Part shown: positions 7,849 through 15,909 of the stretch, in pieces
How positions within the stretch are numbered: the first letter of the stretch is position 1
Layout: every line of letters starts with the position of its first letter
DNA from: Candidatus Gastranaerophilales bacterium
GTDB taxonomy: Bacteria; Cyanobacteriota; Vampirovibrionia; Gastranaerophilales; Gastranaerophilaceae
Reading direction: 5' to 3'
DNA length: 64,000 nucleotides
Assembly: GCA_944325185.1 (NCBI GenBank)
Contig: CALUZA010000055.1
Coordinates: forward strand, 18,305-82,304
Notes under the pieces: model-generated
Told to the model about the DNA's origin: nothing
The model's database searches: none
Seen by the model: the letters and a program-made list of their open reading frames with translations, nothing else
Program-made: the position numbers and the translations under genes

Positions 7849-8052
7849 ATGCGCATAGTTCCCGTAGCTCGTACATATTCAACAGGAATTTATAATTCAA
7901 AAATTTCAAGAGCTCAAGCTCAAAAGCATACAAATACTAATGCTCAAAATGTTGCGCACCAATACACAGGTGTTCCCAGCTATGATTTAGCTTATGCAAG
8001 TATGTATGATAATCAAATAGCTAAAGAATTAAAGTTAATGGGCTTGATATAA
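7849..8052 (+). CDS. Small conserved-looking protein of unknown function
   Basis: This 67-residue protein begins MRIVPVARTYSTG. GAGG at 7840-7843 sits 5 bases before the ATG at 7849, which decides against the TTG one codon upstream. The body is polar, rich in Ala, Gln and Asn, and ends with the helix-like segment NQIAKELKLMGLI. No signal peptide or membrane segment is seen. The MRI start is shared with the products at 21309-22322 and 30853-31695. It lies between the methylase and mtnP without an obvious link to either. I do not recognise the family. Confidence 0.6.
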   Translation: MRIVPVARTYSTGIYNSKISRAQAQKHTNTNAQNVAHQYTGVPSYDLAYASMYDNQIAKELKLMGLI

Positions 8053-8096
8053 TTTTACATGATTGTTTTATTGATTATAGGGGTTGAGAAGCGGAA

Positions 8097-8882
8097 ATGA
8101 AAAATTTAGCAAGTATAGGTATATTTGGTGGTTCAGGTTTTTATAAGTTTTTAGATAACATTGAGGAAGTTTTTATAGATACACCTTATGGTAAGACTTC
8201 TGATGCTATTATGCTTGGTGCTATTGGTGGCAAGAAAGTTGCTTTTATGCCTCGTCATGGTAGAAATCACTCAATTGCCCCTCATAAAGTAAATTACAGA
8301 GCAAATGTATGGGCAATGAAGGAAATAGGTTGTAAGAGAGTTATTTCTCCATGTGCTGCGGGTTCTTTGCAAAAACATGTAAAACCCGGTGATATTGTAT
8401 TTTGTGATCAATATGTAAATTGGACTAACGGAAGATTGGATACTTTTTTTGATAAAGAAGATATTCAACATATTTCTTCTGCGGAACCTTATTGTCCTCA
8501 AATGAGAGAAATTGCATTAAAATGTGCGGATGAATTAGGCTATTCTGTTCATAAAACAGGAACAGTTGTTGTAATTCAGGGTCCCAGATTTAATACAAAA
8601 GCAGAAAGTGCATTTTTTACTCGCCAAGGATGGGAAGTTATAAATATGACTCAATATCCTGAAGCACATTTGGTAAAAGAATTAAATATGTGTCCTTTGA
8701 ATATTTCTTTAATTACTGATTATGATGCAGGCCTTGTTGCTGAATGTGAACCTGTTTCACATGAAGCTGTTATGAAAGTATTCAGTGACAATATACAAAA
8801 ACTTCAAAAATTATTATTTAAAATTGTTGAATCGGTTGATGACACAAAGACATGCAGTTGTGATAATCAAGCAAAATGGTAA
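8097..8882 (+). CDS. mtnP: S-methyl-5'-thioadenosine phosphorylase
   Basis: It cleaves methylthioadenosine with phosphate to adenine and methylthioribose-1-phosphate, the first step of methionine salvage after polyamine or other SAM-consuming reactions. The 261 residues carry the family motifs: IGIFGGSGFY at the N terminus, MPRHGRNHSIAPHKVNYRAN for phosphate and ribose, and VINMTQYPEAHLVKEL with the substrate-binding Asn-Met. The tail has Cys-x-Cys (TCSCDN), common in this family. The YggT gene follows after 14 bases. A SAM link to metK at 34418 is functional, not positional. Confidence 0.92.
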   Translation: MKNLASIGIFGGSGFYKFLDNIEEVFIDTPYGKTSDAIMLGAIGGKKVAFMPRHGRNHSIAPHKVNYRANVWAMKEIGCKRVISPCAAGSLQKHVKPGDIVFCDQYVNWTNGRLDTFFDKEDIQHISSAEPYCPQMREIALKCADELGYSVHKTGTVVVIQGPRFNTKAESAFFTRQGWEVINMTQYPEAHLVKELNMCPLNISLITDYDAGLVAECEPVSHEAVMKVFSDNIQKLQKLLFKIVESVDDTKTCSCDNQAKW

Positions 8883-8896
8883 AGGAAAATTAAAAA

Positions 8897-9163
8897 ATGG
8901 GTTTAACAATTGCTGTTGCAAGAATTTTTGATCTAATATTTTTGGTATTATTTGTTACTATTTTATTAAGTTGGTTTCCAAAAATAAATTGGTATAATGA
9001 GCCGTTTAGGTCAATGAGAGCTTTTTCTGAAATTTTTCTTGCTCCTTTCAGAAAGCTTATTCCTCCAATTGGAATGATTGATATTTCGCCGATAGTTGCA
9101 TTTTTTTGTTTATCGCTTTTAAGAAGCGTTATTCTTGGAATGTTATCGGGGTTAGGTTTGTAA
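8897..9163 (+). CDS. YggT family integral membrane protein
   Basis: An 88-residue protein with two membrane helices separated by the family hallmark NEPFRSMRAFSEIFLAPFRKLIPP, followed by MIDISPIVAFF. YggT proteins are linked to division-site or thylakoid organisation in cyanobacteria and to osmotic tolerance in other bacteria; biochemical function is unproven. It is the last gene of the rightward group and is followed at once by a bidirectional terminator. Confidence 0.88.
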   Translation: MGLTIAVARIFDLIFLVLFVTILLSWFPKINWYNEPFRSMRAFSEIFLAPFRKLIPPIGMIDISPIVAFFCLSLLRSVILGMLSGLGL

Positions 9164-9178
9164 TTAATTTTGTGTAAT

Positions 9179-9206
9179 AAAAAAGCCTCTATATAGAGGC
9201 TTTTTT
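9179..9206. terminator. Bidirectional Rho-independent terminator
   Basis: A perfect palindrome with an 8-bp core GCCTCTAT/ATAGAGGC is flanked by six A on the left and six T on the right. It sits between the convergent YggT and fabF genes and should stop transcription from both sides. Confidence 0.9.
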
Positions 9207-9223
9207 ATTTTATTTGTTAGGTT

Positions 9224-10468
9224 TTATTTATTTTTTTCAAATACCAATACTGCGTTGCATCCGCCAAAACCAAATGAATTCGAAAGTACCGCATTGATTT
9301 CTTTTTCACGAGCTTTGTGTGGTACATAATCCAAATTTGCAACTTCAGGATCTTGTTCATCGAGATTAATTGTTGGAGGTACTATACCGTCAAGCATTGA
9401 TTTAATTGCAATAATAGCTTCAACCGAGCCTGCTCCGCCCAACATGTGTCCTGTCATAGATTTTGTTGATGAAACAAGCAGATTTTTATTTTGAGTCTTA
9501 TCTCCAAATACTTTTGCGATTGCTTTAGATTCTGCTATGTCGCCAACATGGGTTGAAGTTCCATGTGCATTGATATAATCTATGTTTTCCGGTTTAAGCC
9601 CTGCGTCATTTAAAGCTAAATTCATAGCTAAAATCGCGCCATTGCCTTCAGGATCGGGAGCTACCATATCGTATGCGTCCGAGGATTGTCCATAGCCGGT
9701 TAATTCTGCATAAATTTTTGCTCCACGTTTTAGTGCGTGTTCTCTTTCTTCAAGAATTAAAATTCCTGCCCCTTCGGACATTATAAAACCATCTCTTTTA
9801 GTGTCGTATGGGCGGGAAGCTTTTGTTGGATCTTCATTTGATTTTGATAGTGTTTTTGCTGAAGTAAATGCCCCTATTCCCATATCGCAAATGCCTGCTT
9901 CTGCTCCACCTGCAACCATAATATCAGCATCGTTGCACTGAATTGCTCTTGCAGCATCTCCAATAGAGTGTGCCCCTGTAGCGCAAGCCGTAACAACAGA
10001 TTTGGACATACCTCTAAGTCCGTATTTAATTGATATTTTGCCTGCTGCCATATTCGTAATCATCATCGGGACCATAAAGGGTGAGCATTTATGATATCCT
10101 CTTGCTTGCATTACTTCATGATTTTTTTGAATTGTTTCAAGTCCGCCCGCCGCAGAACCTGCAATTACACCTATTCTTGTTAAATCTTCTTTGCTTAAAT
10201 CCAGACCTGAATCTTCCATTGCCTCTGTAGCTGCTACAACTGAACATAGAATAAACTTATCCATTCTGCGTGCGTCTTTAGGATCTACATATTTTGAACA
10301 ATCGAACTCGGGAACTTGTCCTCCAATGTGTACTAAATGTTTTTCTAAATCCAGATTTAAGTATCTTATACCACTTTGCCCTTTTTTTAGGCTATTCCAG
10401 AGAGTCTCAACCCCAACTCCAAAAGGCGATACGCATCCCATACCGGTTACTACAACTCGTCTTTTCAT
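9224..10468 (-). CDS. fabF: Beta-ketoacyl-ACP synthase II
   Basis: This is the elongating condensing enzyme of type II fatty acid synthesis: it joins malonyl-ACP to acyl-ACP with loss of CO2. The triad is complete: Cys162 (TACATGAHS), His302 (AHGTSTH) and His341 (TGHMLGGAG). NSFGFGGCNA near the C terminus is also present. Length of 414 is standard. It is the last gene of the leftward korD-A-B-C-fabH-fabF cluster, 27 bases after fabH, with AAGGAG about a dozen bases before the ATG. No acpP, fabD or fabG gene is next to it, unlike the usual fab cluster. Confidence 0.95.
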   Translation of the reverse strand: MKRRVVVTGMGCVSPFGVGVETLWNSLKKGQSGIRYLNLDLEKHLVHIGGQVPEFDCSKYVDPKDARRMDKFILCSVVAATEAMEDSGLDLSKEDLTRIGVIAGSAAGGLETIQKNHEVMQARGYHKCSPFMVPMMITNMAAGKISIKYGLRGMSKSVVTACATGAHSIGDAARAIQCNDADIMVAGGAEAGICDMGIGAFTSAKTLSKSNEDPTKASRPYDTKRDGFIMSEGAGILILEEREHALKRGAKIYAELTGYGQSSDAYDMVAPDPEGNGAILAMNLALNDAGLKPENIDYINAHGTSTHVGDIAESKAIAKVFGDKTQNKNLLVSSTKSMTGHMLGGAGSVEAIIAIKSMLDGIVPPTINLDEQDPEVANLDYVPHKAREKEINAVLSNSFGFGGCNAVLVFEKNK

Positions 10469-10495
10469 ACTTACCAGTTTCTCCTTATTTGTTAT

Positions 10496-11500
10496 TTATA
10501 CATTTTCATCCAGCGTTATAATTGCATTTGCTCCCGTCATGCCTGCACCAAAAGCGCTAAGCATAAGTTTGGCGGGTAGTTTAATTTTTCCATTATCTAT
10601 TGATTCTCTTATTGCTACAGGAATTGATGCTGCTGACATATTTCCATAAAATTCTATATTTGATATAACTTTTGAATTATCAATTGTTAGTCTGTCTGCA
10701 AGGGCATCAATCATTCTTTGATTTGATTGATGAGGTACGAAATAATCAATGTCTTTAACATCCGTATTTGTGGTTTCCAGTAATTCTTCAAGTTTTGGAG
10801 GAATTGTATGCATGACAAATTTGTATACATCTTTGCCTTTCATCTCAATAAAAGGTTTAACTTTTTGCGTCATATCTTTTAATAGCGGACAATTTTTGCC
10901 TTGTGTCTTTAAAGTTATATAATCTCCGCAATCTCCATCGGAAATTAAATTAATTCCTATGATATCATCTTTCTCGTTTTCTGTTGCACTTATTATCATT
11001 GCGCCTGCGCCATCGCCAAAAAGAACACATACTGATCTGTCTGTCCAATCAGTAAATTTTGTTGTAGCGTCAGTTGCAACAATCAATATATTTTTATATA
11101 ATCCTGATTTAATAAATGCTCTTGCGCATTCCATAGCATATATAAAACCTGAGCAAGCCGCTTTAACATCAAAGCATGCAGCATTTTTTGCGCCTATTGC
11201 AGATTGAATAAGGCAAGCAACAGAAGGGTAAATATCTTCAGGTGCAGATGCTGCAGCAAGAATTAAATCAATATCTTCAACTTTCAGCCCTCTTTTTTCT
11301 GCTCTTTTTAATGTCTTTTGGGCAGCTTTAATGCCTAAAGTCGTAGAGGTCTCATCTCCGTCGATAACCCTTCTTTCTTTGATACCTGTTCTTGTTGTAA
11401 TCCATTCATCCGATGTATCAAGAATTTTTGTTAAATCGTCATTTGTTATTGTGTTTTTTGCAACTTCAAAATCAAGTGCTATTATTTTAGAGTTTGTCAT
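10496..11500 (-). CDS. fabH: Beta-ketoacyl-ACP synthase III
   Basis: FabH starts fatty acid synthesis by condensing an acyl-CoA primer with malonyl-ACP. Cys116 (AACSGFIYA), His257 (VPHQSNQRM) and Asn287 (FYGNMSAAS) make the triad. Length of 334 is standard. It begins 2 bases after the korC stop, with AGGAAAGG overlapping that stop as ribosome site, so it is translated from the oxidoreductase mRNA. Branched or straight primer choice depends on the primer pocket, which I cannot judge from sequence. The neighbouring branched 2-oxoacid oxidoreductase makes a branched acyl-CoA primer an attractive idea. Confidence 0.93.
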   Translation of the reverse strand: MTNSKIIALDFEVAKNTITNDDLTKILDTSDEWITTRTGIKERRVIDGDETSTTLGIKAAQKTLKRAEKRGLKVEDIDLILAAASAPEDIYPSVACLIQSAIGAKNAACFDVKAACSGFIYAMECARAFIKSGLYKNILIVATDATTKFTDWTDRSVCVLFGDGAGAMIISATENEKDDIIGINLISDGDCGDYITLKTQGKNCPLLKDMTQKVKPFIEMKGKDVYKFVMHTIPPKLEELLETTNTDVKDIDYFVPHQSNQRMIDALADRLTIDNSKVISNIEFYGNMSAASIPVAIRESIDNGKIKLPAKLMLSAFGAGMTGANAIITLDENV

Positions 11501-11502
11501 TT

Positions 11503-12042
11503 TTACCTTTCCTGAATGTAGTTATAGCCGATAAAATAAGCTTCAATATTTTTTTGAATAAGCTCTTTTTTGTCTTTTAATATTTTTTCATAAGCTTTTT
11601 TAACGTTTTCTATTGAAAAATTATCCGTTATTTTAGACAGTATACCAAGTGCAATAGAATTAGCTACTTTTATATTTCCTAAATTAAGTGCCTCTTGTGT
11701 TAATGGGGCAAAAATATACTTTATATCATCTCTTGTTTTATTTATTTTTGCAAGTGATGAATTTACGATTATTGTACCGTTTTTTTTAACTTTTGAAATA
11801 AACTTATCAAAAGATGTTTGATTTAGCGCTACCACAAAGTCAACTTCTTTATTTTGAATGCAAAACAATTCTTCATCAGAAGCATTTATTTCGCAATTAA
11901 CTGCACCGCCACGCATTTCTGCTCCATAACATGGACTAAATGAAACAAATTTGCCGTTTAACATAAAAATATTGGTTAAAATTGTGCCTATTGATAAAAC
12001 ACCTTGTCCGCCTGCTCCTGATATAATAAAATTTCTAATCAT
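11503..12042 (-). CDS. korC: 2-oxoacid:ferredoxin oxidoreductase, gamma subunit
   Basis: The gamma subunit of a four-part ferredoxin-dependent 2-oxoacid oxidoreductase, 179 residues from the chosen start MIRNFIISGAGGQGV. The GAGGQGV loop near the N terminus and PCYGAEMRGGAVNCE are family hallmarks and help form the CoA site. The start codon at 12042 overlaps the korB stop by 8 bases (ATGATTAG). Two upstream in-frame ATGs lie deeper in korB and would add non-family residues. It is coupled to korB upstream and fabH downstream. Confidence 0.9.
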   Translation of the reverse strand: MIRNFIISGAGGQGVLSIGTILTNIFMLNGKFVSFSPCYGAEMRGGAVNCEINASDEELFCIQNKEVDFVVALNQTSFDKFISKVKKNGTIIVNSSLAKINKTRDDIKYIFAPLTQEALNLGNIKVANSIALGILSKITDNFSIENVKKAYEKILKDKKELIQKNIEAYFIGYNYIQER

Positions 12043-12790
12043 TTTCAACATCCTTAAAAACATCCAGCGGGTAAATTTTTACAAGTTCATTTTTTATTTT
12101 TTCATGCGAGTCTTTTGGTGACAATTTCCAGTTGGTTGGACAGTTTGATAGTATTTCAACAAAGCTAAAACCAAGTCCTTTTTTTTGATATTCAAAAGCT
12201 TTTTTGATTACTTTTTTTGCATTCATTATATTTTTAATATCATATAGGGCAACTCTTGCGCTATAGCTTACGCCCTCACATAGTGCAATTTGTTCTGCAG
12301 TTTTTATGGGGTAGCCATGGTATTCTATGTTTCTTCCATTGGGACTTGTGGTAGTTATTTGTCCAAGCGCTGTGGTAGGACCAAGCTGTCCGCCAGTCAT
12401 TCCGTAGTTTGTATTATTAATACATATAGCGGTTATGTTTTCGCCTCTAAGTGCGCTATGCATTGATTCTGCCAGTCCGATTGACGCAAAATCTCCGTCG
12501 CCTTGATATGTAAAAACAAATTTGTTATTCCCCATTGCTTTGTGGGCTCTTTTAACTCCTGTTGCAACAGCACAAGCTCTGCCATGCGGAGCTTCCAGAC
12601 AGTCAACATCAAGGAAATCATATAAAAGCACCGAGCAACCTGAAGATGCTATTGCAATTGTATCTTCTTGAATATTTAATTCATCTATTATTTGTGCTAC
12701 AAGTTTTATTGCAACACCATGGTCGCATCCTGAACAGAATGTGAAATTTGAATTTTTTTTGATTGATTTAGGTACCTTAAATATTTGCAT
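12035..12790 (-). CDS. korB: 2-oxoacid:ferredoxin oxidoreductase, beta (thiamine pyrophosphate) subunit
   Basis: This subunit carries thiamine pyrophosphate and performs oxidative decarboxylation of the 2-oxoacid. CSGCDHG (cofactor and cluster region), GDGDFASIG with the metal-binding Asp and NNTNYGMTGGQ form the binding motif. With the start MQIFKVPKS the length is 251, normal for KorB/VorA-type beta subunits. The ATG overlaps the end of korA by 14 bases. Upstream in-frame codons exist within korA but are less likely. CoA and reduced ferredoxin are co-substrate and co-product. Confidence 0.92.
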   Translation of the reverse strand: MQIFKVPKSIKKNSNFTFCSGCDHGVAIKLVAQIIDELNIQEDTIAIASSGCSVLLYDFLDVDCLEAPHGRACAVATGVKRAHKAMGNNKFVFTYQGDGDFASIGLAESMHSALRGENITAICINNTNYGMTGGQLGPTTALGQITTTSPNGRNIEYHGYPIKTAEQIALCEGVSYSARVALYDIKNIMNAKKVIKKAFEYQKKGLGFSFVEILSNCPTNWKLSPKDSHEKIKNELVKIYPLDVFKDVEND

Positions 12791-13847
12791 AGTATTCCTT
12801 GAGTACATTTTTTGAGGCATCTACCATTTCTTCTTCTCTAAGCATATCTCCTGTGGGTTTTCCGATAAAGGAAACTTTTGCATTTGATAAAACTGCGAGT
12901 CTTACATCTTTAAGCATTTGACCCATATTCATTTCTATGTCTATTACAACATTTACCTTTTGCGACAGTTCGTTTAGTCTTTTATACGGGAATGGATATA
13001 GTGTTTTGGGTCTAAAAAGCCCCATCTTAATTCCTTTTTTTCTGTAATGGTTGCATAGTGCTTTAGCGTGTCTTGCCATTGTACCGAATGCTGTTATAAG
13101 TACTTCTATATCATCGCAGTTATATTCTTCCCAGTCGCATTCATTTTGTTCGATTGTTGTATATTTTTTGTATAGTTCTATAATATGCCTATTGAGTTTA
13201 TTTTGACTAGGTTCAAGCGAGTGAATTTCTCTTGCAGGCCTTGATTTAGCGCCATCCAATATCCAAGATGAATTATCAATTTCGGGATACGGATTTTCTG
13301 TAATTGACGCAGGTTCTGCCATTTGTCCAAGCATGCCGTCTGCAAGAAGAATAACCGGTGTTCTGTATTTTTGTGCAAGATAAAATGCTTTATATGTTAA
13401 ATCTACACATTCCTGAACGCTTGACGGTGACAGTACAATGGTTTTGTAGTCGCCATTTCCACCCCCGATTGTTGCTTGGTTATAATCTCCTTGAGATGGA
13501 AAAATATATCCTTGTCCGGGACCTGCCCTCATAACATTAACTATTACAATTGGTAGCTCGTCTGATGAAGCATAGGAGATAGCTTCTTGCATAAGGGAAA
13601 CTGCACAAGATGAACTCGATGTCATTACTTTTGCTCCGGTTGAAGCTGCTCCAAGTGCCATATTAATTGCTGCAATTTCTGATTCTGCGCATACGTATGC
13701 CAGTTTTCTTTTTTGCATTTCTCCGCTTAAAAATTCTCCAATTTCTGTTTGCGGGGTAATTGGATATCCGAAATAGCACTTGCAGCCACAATTAAGTGCT
13801 GCTTTTGCTATTGCAATATTACCTTTTAGGAGTTCTTTTTCATTCAT
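12777..13847 (-). CDS. korA: 2-oxoacid:ferredoxin oxidoreductase, alpha subunit (VorB/KorA type)
   Basis: A 356-residue alpha subunit with the pyrimidine-binding and transketolase C-terminal domains. GYPITPQTEI at about 28-37, SSSSCAVSLMQEAISYA, MRAGPGQGYIFPSQGD and DGMLGQMAEP are landmarks. The middle region resembles 3-methyl-2-oxobutanoate oxidoreductase (VorB) more than pyruvate oxidoreductase, so branched-chain 2-oxoacids are likely substrates, with 2-oxoglutarate as the alternative. It overlaps korD by 8 bases and korB by 14. The complex is oxygen-sensitive in characterised relatives, in line with an anaerobe. Confidence 0.88.
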   Translation of the reverse strand: MNEKELLKGNIAIAKAALNCGCKCYFGYPITPQTEIGEFLSGEMQKRKLAYVCAESEIAAINMALGAASTGAKVMTSSSSCAVSLMQEAISYASSDELPIVIVNVMRAGPGQGYIFPSQGDYNQATIGGGNGDYKTIVLSPSSVQECVDLTYKAFYLAQKYRTPVILLADGMLGQMAEPASITENPYPEIDNSSWILDGAKSRPAREIHSLEPSQNKLNRHIIELYKKYTTIEQNECDWEEYNCDDIEVLITAFGTMARHAKALCNHYRKKGIKMGLFRPKTLYPFPYKRLNELSQKVNVVIDIEMNMGQMLKDVRLAVLSNAKVSFIGKPTGDMLREEEMVDASKNVLKEYYANI

Positions 13848-14055
13848 CTTTATAGACTTCCGTTATTGCTATTTCAGGGCATACCATTGCGCATTGGCCG
13901 CATCCTAAGCATAGGTTTTGCTCATCTTTAAATTCTACTGTATATTCCCCTGTTTTTCCTATTTCATTACTTTTTTTTAACAATTTTTTGGGACAAACAT
14001 CCATACATAAATAGCATGATTTACATTTGTTTTTGTCTAGTTTTATGTATGACAT
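13840..14055 (-). CDS. korD: 2-oxoacid:ferredoxin oxidoreductase, delta subunit (two 4Fe-4S clusters)
   Basis: This 71-residue ferredoxin-like subunit has two C-x2-C-x2-C-x3-C motifs, CKSCYLCMDVCP and CLGCGQCAMVCP, each for one 4Fe-4S cluster. It carries electrons from the thiamine site to external ferredoxin. It is the first gene of the six-gene leftward operon. GGGAG about 10 bases before the ATG is the ribosome site. The 125-base gap to the divergent transporter gene should hold the operon promoter, which I could not pin down. Confidence 0.92.
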   Translation of the reverse strand: MSYIKLDKNKCKSCYLCMDVCPKKLLKKSNEIGKTGEYTVEFKDEQNLCLGCGQCAMVCPEIAITEVYKDE

Positions 14056-14168
14056 TATTAATAAACTCCCATGCTTAAAACGTTTTCTTAATAATATTCT
14101 CTCACAAAATTAAAAAAAGTGAATTTATTAATACTTTTTAGTCTAATACATTTCTTAATATTTATTGG

Positions 14169-14174
14169 TATAAT
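14169..14174 (+). promoter_or_regulatory. -10 element of a leaderless promoter
   Basis: TATAAT preceded by TTGG ends 6 bases before the ATG at 14181, with no Shine-Dalgarno in the gap. No convincing -35 is seen. Confidence 0.55.
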
Positions 14175-14180
14175 AGAGTC

Positions 14181-15509
14181 ATGAGAAAATATTTATTTTT
14201 ATATATTTGCGCTTTAACTGCTTCTTTGGGCGGGCTTTTAAGCGGATATGATACAGGGGTTATATCGGGCGCTTTGTTGTATATCAACCAAAGTTTCGAA
14301 ATGAATTCTGCTTTGCTTGGATTTCTTGTGAGTTCTGTTTCAATAGGTGCAGTCGTGGGAGCATTGATAAACGGTGCTTTAATAGATAAAATCGGCAGAA
14401 AGAAAATCCTTTTGATAACCGCATTTGTTTTTATAATTGCTTCTGTTTTTTGTTATTTATCTCAAAATATAATTGAATTAATTTTATCAAGGATGTTGAT
14501 TGGCTGCGCTGTTGGTGCGGTCAGTTTTGCGGGTCCTTTATATCTATCAGAAATTTCAGTCAAAGAAAAAAGAGGAGAAATTGTTTCCTTTCATCAGCTT
14601 GCAATAACTTTTGGTATTTTATTTTCATATTTGACAAATTATTTTTGTGCAAATCTTGAAAATAATTGGCGAGTAATGCTTCTTGTGGGTGCTTTTCCTG
14701 CTATAATTTTGTTTTTGGCTATGGTTTTATTTCATGATACCCCACGTTGGTATGTTGCAAAAGGTAAAATTGAAAAAGCAAAATTCGTATTAAAGAAAAT
14801 TGATTCTGATATAGATGTTGAATCAGAAATAAACAATATTAAAAGCACATTGAATGATAACAAGAAGATTAAATTTGAAAAAAGGTTTTTAATGCCTTTT
14901 GTAATAGGTATTGGAATTATGTTTGCTCAAATTGCAACGGGCATTAATGCAATTATATATTATGCGCCTACAATATTTAAAATGGTTGGATTTTCATCTA
15001 ATCATGATGTATTATTTGCAACAATTTTAATTGGACTTATTAATTTTCTTATGACATTTGTTGCGATAGTTCTTGTGGATAAAATAGGAAGAAAACCATT
15101 GTTATATATTGGTTTGGGCGGAATGTTAATTAATCTTTTGATTTTAGCTTTAACTTTCTGCTTTGATTTTGTGTTTGTTAAGTATTTGGCTGTTATTTCT
15201 TGTGCTTTATATATAGTTTCTTTTTCAATGTCTTTGGGACCTGTCGGTTTGCTGCTTGTAGCAGAAGTTTTTCCTTTAAAATATCGTGGAAGTGCTATGA
15301 GTATAGCAATATTATCAAATTTTGTATTTAATTTTATTGTAACGGGGCTATTTCCGATTTCGTTGCATAAAATTGGCGGATGTGCGACATTTTTAATTTT
15401 TGCTTTAATTTGTGTAATTTCAATTCTTTTTGTGAGATTTGTTGTTCCTGAAACTAAAGGTGTCAGTCTTGAAGAAATCGAAGAAAGAATGAATGGAATT
15501 AAGATTTAA
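14181..15509 (+). CDS. Major facilitator superfamily sugar porter
   Basis: A 442-residue transporter with 12 predicted membrane helices, of the sugar porter family (XylE, GalP, GLUT relatives). Signatures are GYDTGVISGALLYI in helix 1, DKIGRKK after helix 2 and its repeat DKIGRKP after helix 8, PRWYVAKGK at the central loop and PETKGVSLEEIEE at the C terminus. QIATGINAIIYYAPTIF in helix 7 matches the sugar-contacting QQxTGxNxxxYY region, though the first QQ reads AQ. Relatives take up hexoses or pentoses by proton symport. It is monocistronic, and its end overlaps the convergent gene by 11 bases. Confidence 0.9.
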   Translation: MRKYLFLYICALTASLGGLLSGYDTGVISGALLYINQSFEMNSALLGFLVSSVSIGAVVGALINGALIDKIGRKKILLITAFVFIIASVFCYLSQNIIELILSRMLIGCAVGAVSFAGPLYLSEISVKEKRGEIVSFHQLAITFGILFSYLTNYFCANLENNWRVMLLVGAFPAIILFLAMVLFHDTPRWYVAKGKIEKAKFVLKKIDSDIDVESEINNIKSTLNDNKKIKFEKRFLMPFVIGIGIMFAQIATGINAIIYYAPTIFKMVGFSSNHDVLFATILIGLINFLMTFVAIVLVDKIGRKPLLYIGLGGMLINLLILALTFCFDFVFVKYLAVISCALYIVSFSMSLGPVGLLLVAEVFPLKYRGSAMSIAILSNFVFNFIVTGLFPISLHKIGGCATFLIFALICVISILFVRFVVPETKGVSLEEIEERMNGIKI

Positions 15510-15900
15510 CATGAGTTGCATACAAGTGATTTGCAAAACTCATAATTTCCGCTAGATTTCTTTCGTCTCCAAGATAGTCGAGTATTTCTTGTTTTGTGCC
15601 TCTGGCTAAAGCCATGGCTGCCATATCTCCTTCTTTTTCAATTAAATATGCAACAGATAAAGTTTTTCTTTCGGGATTTTTTTTGTCTTCTGATGGAATT
15701 ATATACAGTATGTAATTTCTTCCTTCAAATGAAAAGGGTTCTATTATTTTTTCTTTTCCGTTTGGAGTCAATTCTCTGCGTGTTTTTATAAATAAATTTT
15801 TAGCAGCCTTTTTTGTTGCTTCTTCTTGAGTTTTTTTAGGAGTTTTTTTTGTTGTTGCGGGTTGATTTATCTCAATTGACTTATTATTTTCTATATTCAT
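15499..15900 (-). CDS. Unrecognised 133-residue protein, downstream partner of the giant protein
   Basis: A Lys/Thr-rich disordered N terminus (KKTPKKTQEEATKKAAKN) is followed by a compact domain with FSFEGRNYILYIIPSEDK, a predicted beta pair, and a helical end with EILDYLGDERNLAEIMSFANHL. There is no signal peptide. AGGAGAG right before the ATG is a strong ribosome site, and the gene starts 9 bases after the stop of the 1131-residue protein, so the two are co-transcribed. A chaperone or immunity role for the large partner fits the arrangement but nothing in the sequence proves it. Confidence 0.6.
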   Translation of the reverse strand: MNIENNKSIEINQPATTKKTPKKTQEEATKKAAKNLFIKTRRELTPNGKEKIIEPFSFEGRNYILYIIPSEDKKNPERKTLSVAYLIEKEGDMAAMALARGTKQEILDYLGDERNLAEIMSFANHLYATHVKS

Positions 15901-15909
15901 TTTCTCTCC

